The notes under the pieces were generated by a model. That model was not told where the DNA came from. It saw only the letters and a list, made by a program, of their open reading frames with translations, and did no database searches. DNA of 64,000 nucleotides from Solanum dulcamara (lineage: Eukaryota > Streptophyta > Magnoliopsida > Solanales > Solanaceae). The number at the start of each line of letters is the position of its first letter. Positions within the stretch are counted from its first letter, which is position 1. Of the stretch, positions 55,640 through 64,000 are shown piece by piece. The stretch spans positions 9,139,001 through 9,203,000 of the forward strand of contig NC_077247.1 of the NCBI RefSeq assembly GCF_947179165.1, read 5' to 3'. A program made the translations under genes and the position numbers.

Positions 55640-55960
55640 AAAGAGGGCTCACTTCTTGCCGGTCAAAATGGATTACTCACTTGAGTATTTAGATGAATTA
55701 TACATTAATGAGATTGTAAAACAACATATGATCCATGTTTCTATTGTAACTTATCGAGACCCAAGGTTGAGGTTATTCCAGACTTGACGTATAACAAAGA
55801 ACATATCCTGATTAAAGCTCATGATATAAATCATCATAGAAACAAGAGAATTCCCTTAGTAAAGTCTTTGGAGGAATCATTCTCAAAAAGAAGACACCTG
55901 GGAGTGAGAAGAAGACATGAGGACCCAATATCCATACTGGTTTCGAGATTAGTGTAAGGT
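55640..55960 (+). pseudogene. Element F integrase and chromodomain remnant
   Basis: Plus-strand leftovers of F pol. SLEYLDELYINEIVKQHMIH then VSIVTYRDPRLR (about 55680-55770) is the integrase core segment normally ending in SDRDPRF; the Asp-Arg-Asp is partly kept. The sequence jumps, without the integrase C-terminus, to TYNKEHI, then a decayed ILDRxxxxLRNK, RIPLVKVFGG (about 55850-55870) and the chromodomain end E-D-T-W-E-stop-EEDMRTQYPYWF (about 55890-55950). An internal deletion of several hundred bases therefore joins core to chromodomain. Confidence 0.8.
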
Positions 55961-55981
55961 AAATTTTGAGATAAAATTTCT

Positions 55982-55996
55982 TAAGCGGGTGAGAGT
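55982..55996 (+). other. Polypurine tract of element F
   Basis: TAAGCGGGTGAGAGT just before TGTAACTCCCC at 55997; degraded by two pyrimidines. Confidence 0.55.
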
Positions 55997-56206
55997 TGTA
56001 ACTCCCCTAATTATTTAAGATAATATTCACACTTCGATGGAATATTACTTAGCAACTAGAATATGTTTTACTAACACTTTAGGAACTTAAAATTTTGCGA
56101 TATTTATAAATTTGCTTACCATAAATTGCAATTGTAATTTAAGGAATTGTATTGGGGTATTTACGTAATATACTAATTATAATTACTCTTAATTTGATAA
56201 AAGGAG

Positions 56207-56288
<82 letters not shown>

Positions 56289-58152
56289 TGTGTGCGTGCG
56301 GTCGCACATATTTTGGGCAGCCCACTTTCCACTTTTTGGGAAGCCACCCATCTAGTAGCCTTTAAGTGATAAATATCACTTTGGTAAGTTATATTTTTAA
56401 ACCTCCTTTCTAATTTTGGATCCTAATTTTGTGGCTATGGAATCGAAAAAGTTGACGCATCTTAGGACCAGTTCTGTCCAGATTTTTGATTTAGAAATCC
56501 CCTATGTGCAACTATTAGTAATTTGATTACATCTATTTTTACAAAATGTATTTTCTGTTATTCTTGATTTTGTGCAATCTTAAGACATATATCTACAATT
56601 TTATTAAAGGCTAAAAAGTCTAGTTTTTCCATTTACTTATTGAAACTTTAGTCATAACACAAGGCAGTTAGACTGTCCAGATTTACAGTTTTGGGAATAG
56701 GGTGTGATTAGCACAAGATAGGCTCACTTTTGGTATCTATATTATTCGTTTTCACCTTATAAAATTGTTGAATATTAAATGGATACTTTATTCTGTATTC
56801 AAGGTATTTATACTCTTGTACAAGCTAAGAGATTTGTTTGAGGAAATTGAAGCACGTATTGATCCATGATTTGAATTGTGGTAGGGTTGTTTATATGTTA
56901 AAAAGCCAAGGTTCGTGTATAAATTTGTACTTGTACTCTTGTTACCTGCTGGTATATTTGAAAGTCTATGTTGGTACCTCATTTACCTTCTTTTAATTTT
57001 ATATTATCATGTTGGTATTTTTTTAGACTTGCAAGACACTTGTTTAACTCGCCCACTTGTACAAATTGCTCGATCACTTGACATTCTTATGGAATTTGTC
57101 ACTATTGGCATGGATCTTGATTCAAACTTTTTTCCATCTTGACTCTGGATTTTTGGTTTGTCTTAAGTATGGAAGCTTTCCATATTAAGTACAAACTAGA
57201 AACCCATTTTTAATGTGGTTTTTGGTTCTTTTGATTATTGGGTCTTTACCCTTCTTGATACAGGGTTTCGATTCTTCTTGATACTTGATTATATTTGGTG
57301 TGACAACATGACATATATATTGGAAGAAACGTGTTATTTAATCTCTTGTAAATATGGTTCTATGAGTTCTTGATCCTTAAACCTTTAAATATCAAACTTG
57401 ATACTCTTGATATATTTGTTTAGTGATTTATGTATTATGTTTCAATGTTGCTTTCCACGACTTGAGAAAAGTAATTGGAGAATGTGAAGGTTTCAAACTT
57501 GTAGGGTTTACACAACTAAGCTATATGCTTAGCGATAGTTATATCTATCACAGAAAATGTCCGAGGAGATGCTTGAAACTGGCCATTGGAGTTAGAGTTT
57601 TTTGGGAACTTTAAGGAACATCGCATTTGCATATAGTCAACTATATTTTGTAGTAGTCTTGGTGTATATGATCTATGGGTTGTAGATTTATATGTAATTT
57701 TGAAGGCTAGTTTGATCAAGATATTATAGTTTGTAACTTAAATTTGGTGACATGTTTTGTTGTTTTGGGGTGTGTAAACCCAAAACTTGTAATATACTAA
57801 ATTTACTATTTGCTTTGGAGATGTTTGTAAGAAGCATGAACAATTCACTTTGGTACTCACAAGGTTGGGAATAGTTTATAACGTGAACTGTAGTGGTATG
57901 GAATGATACATAAAAATCTCATAAGGTATTTTCTTAAATTATTTGAAAGGTTGTTCCACCATAAATTAGAAGTTTTATTTGGTTATATTTGAGATCAAAC
58001 GAATTTTTAACAGGCAAAATTTATACCTTCAACATGTTTGAATGAGCCTAATTTCACTACTAGATTATGATCAGTATGACTTACATTAAGTTTCTTAAAG
58101 TATTATATAAGTTTTCTTTTAAAAAGTGGCACCTCCCAAGAGGGTCGCTACA
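55997..58152 (+). repeat. Element F 3' LTR (2.16 kb)
   Basis: Starts TGTAACTCCCC and ends GGGTCGCTACA. Its last about 640 bp match the split 5' LTR (2580-2853 plus 12737-13109). The first 1.5 kb has no partner within the window. ORFs in it (56915-57142, 57423-57614) are not supported as genes. Confidence 0.88.
56209..56298. repeat. (TA)n(TG)n compound microsatellite
   Basis: About 22 TA units followed by about 19 TG units, the last few with single changes (TTTG, TGCG). It is the source of the spurious long ORFs on both strands here. Confidence 0.98.
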
Positions 58153-58404
58153 CTTCTTCTTTCTTTTCTATAAATTGATTTGGAAACAAAGCATGATTTT
58201 AAGCGTGGGGTGAAATGTCTTTCATTAGGGGTGAAGTATGCTATCGGATTTTATTTATTTATTTGGTTTTGGTTGATTTTTTTTGACAAAGTCCAAAACT
58301 ACAAAAGATTATTCTTTTATTCTTTAGATTAAAATATTTTTTAAAGGTTCTTAGAATTTTTAGAGCATACTTCGCCCACTTCTTGGTTTTTCTTTCCGAT
58401 TCTT
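58153..58404. other. Unassigned AT-rich spacer
   Basis: About 250 bp between the end of F's 3' LTR and the next C-family LTR. No similarity to the other repeats in the window, no ORF and no obvious motif. It may be the original DNA flanking F, or part of another element. Confidence 0.6.
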
Positions 58405-58461
58405 TGACACGATCTGATTTCTCGAGTCATGATGAAACTTACTATAACCATACTGTAGGTA

Positions 58462-61400
58462 TGTCACGACTTGACTTAGGGCCTAGTCGTAACACGGTGA
58501 TCAAAACCCCAAAGAGATCCAACCAAGCCTCTTGTACATATCATAAGCATACATAAGGTAAAATATAAAAGCGGAAACATCATAAGAGAGTCTAAAACAT
58601 GAATAGAAATCTAAAAATGTCTTATGACAACATAGACTCAAATATATGTCCAACTAGATGCCTCTAAACATGAGTATGGGCGGGGGCTAAGACATGTCCC
58701 TGGCTCACCCTCAATATACAACATAAGCAAAAGTCTTTTGAAAAGAAAATAGTAACCAACTTGAAACTAGTCCCCGGTCAATGAGGACTCACCACAACAT
58801 CGCCGGATAGAGGATGCCTACTAGTTCCGTGGACGATTTAGATCTTCAACCTCAACCCCTACATTATGTGACAATGTAGGCAAAAAGTATGCATTAGTAA
58901 ATTGGAATATACTAAGTATGAGGGCGTGACATGCAACATAAATCATGGAATGCAAAGGTCAAGTAAAACACGTGATAGGATGGAATACGTAAAGACATGA
59001 TAAAATCATATTGACCAAAGCATTTAAAAATATAAAGTCAAAATCATAACATACTTAAGAGATCATACATATATGGGATAGGAACCATAACCGACAAGAA
59101 GACAATGCGAGCTATAACATGGAATCTCAATGTTGCCGCTACATCGGAGGAAAGGGGGAGACTACTTGCCAAGGTTGACTCCTACATGCCTAAGTGGATC
59201 CACTAAGCAGTTGTGTGAACCGAGTACTCACCCCTAGTTCTTAGACCCAGGTACTCACCTCCAAGCCTTGATATTTTGGTTACTCACCTCTTAGAGATTT
59301 GGGTATTCGCCTCTAATCCCTTTGTTCCTATGGTGGCACGTAGTTATAAGACAAGAGACTTTATATAAGGACCTCTTAATTTGAGCCCCCACCTCAAGTC
59401 CACATTCGGTGTTAGGTCAAATCCCACAGAATACATACATAACATAAGATCATAATTTCATATATCATAGTCATGATCATAGGTTTAAAATCATAGAGTA
59501 GTTCATTTTCATAACATACTTATAATGTGAGAATTTGCCCTTTCATCATTATAATTATATTTGCATAATTCATATTGTTAGGCCTTATGTCGCCTTATTT
59601 CATAACTTGCATGAAAAACCATAATTTGAGACACTTATAATTCATGATCATAATGGAAATACATAGTCATAATACATACTTTGAAAAATCATAACCATAG
59701 CTTGTACTTGAAATTAGGGTATGACATGAATGCATGATCAATTTACTTGAAAATCATGAAATTAACTTGAATATATGCATGAGCATAAACTTTATATCAA
59801 CAGATACATAATTCATATAGATAATATCCTTTAGAAGTATAAATTAAAATACTCATAATTTACATCATGACCCTAGAAATCAAACTAGGAGAATTTACGG
59901 AAAACATCTTCAATTTAATTCAATAACCATCAATTTATATCAAAATAGACTCATGATCATATTTTAAATCAAAATTCATGAAATTGTAATAGAGATCACA
60001 AAACTCATAAAATACCATACTTTAATTTGATAGAAAACCTTAAAAAATTGATTGGAAATAGAGTCATAAGAATCCGAAAAGAATTGGAGGCCAAGTGATG
60101 AGTCGTAGGACTCGACTTACCTACGTAAGCTACTAACTTAGAAGACTTATATACTTGAGCTACTTGAGGACATACCAAGCTTACGTAGCACGGATTACAT
60201 AGGCTCCTAAAATAGGATGAAATTAGGAACCCACGAGGAAGGAGAAAAGATGACACATGGCAGCCAATGGAGGAGTGACATGTGGCAGCACCTCAAGAAA
60301 GCAGGTGACCCACCTGCTTGGGGGGAGGTGGACCCCACTCCACGTAGCAGCCCCTTATTGGCAGCATGTATGTGTTGGCCCAATATGGGCCGAACACGTG
60401 TCACCCTTAGGGGCTGACATGTGTCACCTCCTAAGGCAACATATATCTATATGTTAAGTGACTCTTAGTCACATTTTCTGTCCAAAACAGCAACCAAAAA
60501 GAAAGGAAAAACGTGAGAAGAGCAAAGGAGGCAGCCATGGTTTAGAAGAAACTAAGGTAGGTTTCTAACTTTCTCTCCACAAATTAATTATCTATGGTGT
60601 TCCTAAAGCATGTGGAGATGTATATATGTATCTTAAAATGTATACGGAACCATAAATTCAGCTTTACACTTGGAACAAACAAGAGAAAGCTGAAGGAAAA
60701 CGTTGGAGACAAGGAAATGAGGGCTACGGGTTTAGGGGCTGCCAAGGTAAGCCTCCGAGTTTTGTTCCGTAAATTAATTATTTTAGTGTCCCATGGTTAT
60801 ATAATAGTGTTTTATAACCAAAAATTACAATTTGGGTCAGCGTAGAAGGGACATAAACAGCCCGCTTAATTTCAACACGTTTGAAGAAGTTCCGAGTTGT
60901 AATTTGGCAGTTTTAGCCAATTTCGGGTAAGGTAAGGTTTCTCCTATTAATTTGGAGTTTATGGTATTTTTAAGAAGTGTATTATATGTTGTTTAAGTAC
61001 CTGGAAATGTGAAAACATCATAGAGATGCTTGACGTTCAGAATAAACTAAGTTGGAGTCGTTATAGTTGAATTGTCGTTGAAGTAAAGGGTTGTGCTTGT
61101 GAGGTGCTGCTGCAGGGGTGTGGTGTTTTGTTGCAGGGCCTAAATTTGTTATAAAAGGGGTAGGTGTGCTTATGGTTTCAGCCACATGACCCCTCGTTTC
61201 GTATAATTAAAGGTGTTACAAAATAAAGGCTAGACACCCTATTTTGATATCATAATTTTGAGCGAGTCGTTTGGAGCTTATGTTGTATATTGTTGGTGTG
61301 AATTGCTTAAACATATGATGCAGGTTGTTGTTTTTGGTTGGTTGTAGTGTTTAGGGATCTAATTGGAAATTTGGATAGGGCACATTATAGGGGAGGTGCC

Positions 61401-63107
61401 GCCCAATTTTCTTAACGCCTTAACTAATTAAAGAACTAGTTGAGGAGACGAACAAGGAAATAGGTTCCATGAAACTGAAAAAAAGGAGCATGGCGAAAAG
61501 CCAACCTTCTTTTTTTTGATTCGTTTGACGAGGGAAGACCTTAAGTACTGAATTAATGAAATTACACCTATATCTACTAAGGTGCAACCTAAGATGCTGG
61601 AAAGTTATGAGTGGTTGATATTCGTATTACTTTCATGTTGAATAGGTTCAAAGGACGATGAGGCGAACGGGATAAAGAGTAACTCATAAAAGGTATGTGA
61701 AGCTCTCTCTTGGAATGTTCTTGACATAGGTATGTAAAGCCTATCTTTTCTCTTCCTTTTGGCATGTCTTAGATGTAGGCTATGGATGATGAAATCTTCG
61801 GAGCAACTTCACTCTTAGGTTCTGAATATGACTTCAGGACTCTGAATCACTTCTAGATGTTAAGACTTTTAAAGTAGTTAAACTCCTACTCCTCGAGTCT
61901 TCTATATAACTGTATAATGATTGATTCGACTAAGATATTTTTCATAAAAAGAAAGGCTCTAAGATAACCAACACTCGGACTGCTATAAGGTATTTCATAC
62001 TGGTATAAGTCTAAGATTTGCAAGACTCTCTTTTACATAGTCCTTAGTGATATTTAGAGGGTATACGTCAGATACTTTCTTCCCTAATCTCCAGGAATGA
62101 TTCACCTGATGACTTCATTGAGTCTCCGATAATAATTTAAACTGTGTTTTGTTTCTCACTACTCTACTCGTGTATACTGTAACACTTCTTTTATCGCGCC
62201 CGGGCTGGGAATAGTAATCATGCACAATTCCATTGCATTGTTTATCGCGCCCTCACTAGAGGGCTGGGTACGTATGTATATATATGATGATGTGATGATG
62301 TGTTATAATAAGAAGGTGATGGTACTACAAATATGATTCACCGGATCCCTGATAGGGCCGGCTATATTGAAAATTTGAGCATGCATGGTTTTACTTTCCC
62401 AGGTATAAGTTGCTGATTTGATAATTTACCCCCTGCTTCTCTATTTTAGATATGCTTCTAGATGTGTTATGTTATGTTTTACGTACTCAGTACATATGTC
62501 GTACTGACCCCCTTCTCTCGGGGGGCTGCATTTCATGCCCGCAAGTATAGGTACAGGTTTTGGGAGTCCGTCATCTTAGGATCCCGCTCAGCTCAACTGG
62601 AAGAGACTCTATTATATCAGAGCCTAGTTTTTGGCACTGGCCGTTGATGTATAGTATTGTTTTGTTATTCAGATCGGACCCCAGTCACGGCCTACGGGGT
62701 TGGGTCATGACATTTATAGAGTTGAATTAGTACATAAAAATGTGTAGGTTCATTAACTAATAATTTGGAAAAAGTCTAAAACGCCCTTAAAAAAACCCAA
62801 CTCATCCAGAAATCCTTCCCAGGTCTGCGACGTGGACCTGTCGCGACCAACTCAGCCGAAAAACTATCCCAGGTCCGCGATGCAGTCCTGTCGTGGATTA
62901 CACTATTTTGTGGTTTCTTCAAAAATCCTTCTTCCGATCTACGTGTCCTAAAAATCCACCGAGACTATTTTCCCGTAGGTTTTGACCTCCTGATCAATAT
63001 TCCAAACTTGGATTTTCCAAAAAAATTAAGGATAATGTGTTACATGAGCGACCTAATTCCAAGGCATCATAAGGTATTTTGTGGGCATTTTTTTGAGGGA
63101 TATTACA
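58462..63107 (-). mobile_element. A-family solo LTR, interrupted by a D-family LTR
   Basis: On the plus strand it starts TGTCACGACTTG and ends GGATATTACA. It is the reverse complement of an A-type LTR: 58462-60045 matches 21811 down to about 20320, and 62713-63107 matches about 20105 down to the LTR start, where this copy has a different first about 100 bp. The duplication AGGTA flanks it (58457-58461 and 63108-63112), and the C-family target restores cleanly when it is removed. No internal region, so a solo LTR. About 200 bp between the two halves is missing. Confidence 0.9.
60046..62712 (+). repeat. D-family LTR, 5'-truncated, inside the A-family solo LTR
   Basis: Resembles solo LTR D from about 15800 to its end: ATAGAGTCATAAGAATCCG, the GGCTCCTAAAATAGGATGA stretch, ending GGGTTGGGTCATGACA at 62712. 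The first about 130 bp of the LTR are missing. The left junction falls in ATTGG, which both partners share. It has an internal duplication of about 190 bp (about 60520-60600 against 60715-60790, both ending in a TAAATTAATTA stretch). The right end is intact; no target duplication can be checked. Confidence 0.87.
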
Positions 63108-63739
63108 AGGTAAGACACCCCGTATTCCAGAACTACAAGTAACGGGTTTAAGGGTAGAAGCTAATAGGAATAAACAATTCATAAGAAAACTAGGAGAATA
63201 AAGTGGAAACAAGCCAAAAAACTGTATACAATAAAAGATCTCTCCTAGAACTTGGAAGTGAAAAGTAGAGAGTTGTCTACACAAAAGATTAAAAGTCCCA
63301 AAAGTGGACCACATAAATAAAGAGTTGTCTCAAAAGCAAAAGACCAGTCAACTATGTACAAATAGAGACAGGTAGATCCAGGATGTCATGTGCTCACCGT
63401 TGCCTCTAGAATAGACTATTAAAGATCGATGTCAACGCTGGTAGCTGGTGCTCAAACCTGCATCATGAAAACAAGTGCAGAGTGTAGTATGAGTACCAAA
63501 ATAATAGTACTTAGTAGGCATCATAGGCTGACTGGGCTTGAGAAGTAAAAATGATATGAAAAGTACGAATAACAGAAATAAGAGGTCAAGGAGTGGAATT
63601 CTAAGTAGGAAGAACACGAGTGTATAAAAAGAACTAAACTAAAGTAACTACAAGCAAACTACACCTAACTGGACTCAAAAGCCCAGAAGGTAAACTCATT
63701 GTACAAGTTTAAATAAAAACCGGAGGGCACCCCCAAAAG

Positions 63740-64000
63740 CCCAACGAGGACACAAAATAGATAAACCTATTAGGAATAGGTAACGATGGGTATAGAGCCA
63801 AAGAAGCATAGCCCAGACCTCAAACCATGAGTAGCCTCCAAGTAACCAATAGTCGTCGACCAGCAAGGGAGTATAGAGCTCGGACCTCGAACTGTAGATG
63901 AATATTGAAGTAGCCAGTAATAGTCTCCAAGTAACCAATAATAATAGCCCAACTAAAACGTACAGAGCCCGAATCTCAAACTATAAATGAATCTCACTGG
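63740..64000. repeat. Degenerate repeats in LTR copy J
   Basis: CTCCAAGTAACCAATA at 63837 and 63926, and (G)ACCTC(A/G)AAC(C/T) / AATCTCAAACTATAAATGAAT at about 63815, 63883 and 63972, give an irregular repeat of about 70-90 bp that continues past the window end. Different in sequence from the arrays in copies C and H. Confidence 0.6.

Larger units (their letters stand above)
58405..64000 (-). repeat. C-family LTR (copy J), interrupted, runs off the window
   Basis: Two pieces, 58405-58461 and 63113-64000, form one LTR in minus orientation: TGACACGATCTGATTTCTCG at the left, then after the insertion CCCCGTATTCCAGAACTACA and CTCCTAGAACTTGGAAGTG, matching 52550-52770. It carries its own repeats from about 63740. 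No internal region follows within the window. Its 5' part lies beyond 64000. Confidence 0.87.

Noticed and set aside
56139..56355. Overlapping ORFs of about 70 residues on both strands
   Set aside because: They are translations of the (TA)n(TG)n microsatellite.
60257..60457. Two overlapping plus-strand ORFs of 66 residues
   Set aside because: They lie in a D-family LTR, and the matching part of D (about 15960-16160) does not keep them open in the same frame.
1..64000. tRNA genes or host single-copy genes
   Set aside because: No cloverleaf-like A/B box pair outside the primer-binding sites and the 5S-like segments was seen, and every coding trace belongs to a retroelement. A tRNAscan or protein search could overturn this.

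Overview
The window is plant nuclear repeat DNA and holds no intact host gene. Everything I can assign derives from LTR retrotransposons, almost all Ty3/gypsy, in a deeply nested stack. Three things point to a eudicot, most likely Solanaceae: chromodomain (Tekay/Del-like) and Tat/Ogre-like elements with 2-3 kb LTRs, LTR termini of the TGTCACGACC... type, and primer-binding sites typical of plant elements. The family assignment rests on recognised terminus and protein style, not on a search. Every reading frame is broken by stops and frameshifts, so nothing here is likely to make protein.

Nest, oldest first. (F) A Ty3/gypsy element, + strand: its 5' LTR is split over 2580-2853 and 12737-13109, its gag lies at 13310-14553, only a stub of pol survives at 55640-55960, and its 3' LTR is 55997-58152. 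Into its 5' LTR went H (a C-family LTR, 1-2579, cut by the window edge) and E (2854-12731, target-site duplication TATTG). E has no gag or pol. It carries a 5S-rRNA-derived segment, and a block of internal region plus partial LTR is tandemly duplicated. Into F's body went C (14629-55632, minus strand), a chromodomain element with 3.08 kb LTRs. C's 3' LTR was hit twice: by D, a solo LTR (15668-19212, TSD GCCCC), and by A, a chromodomain element (19742-47037, TSD ACACC). A in turn hosts G, a 983-bp TG...CA solo LTR in its RT domain (TSD AGTAT), and B, a 17.2-kb Tat/Ogre-like element in its 3' LTR (28456-45668; TSD ATGAT/ATGAA). C's left end is deleted together with most of F's pol.

Right of F, after about 250 bp of unassigned AT-rich DNA, comes a second nest. 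A C-family LTR (J, 58405 to beyond the window) is split by an A-family solo LTR in minus orientation (58462-63107, TSD AGGTA). That solo LTR is itself split by a 5'-truncated D-family LTR (about 60046-62712).

Most interesting points: the 5S-rRNA-derived module inside a large non-autonomous element; the duplicated internal-LTR unit of E; a slot in the C-family LTR that carries a different minisatellite in each of three copies; two minisatellite arrays in the 3' untranslated region of the Tat/Ogre-like element; and the target-site duplications that let the insertion order be read directly. All alignments were done by eye; boundaries marked 'about' may be off by some tens of bases.
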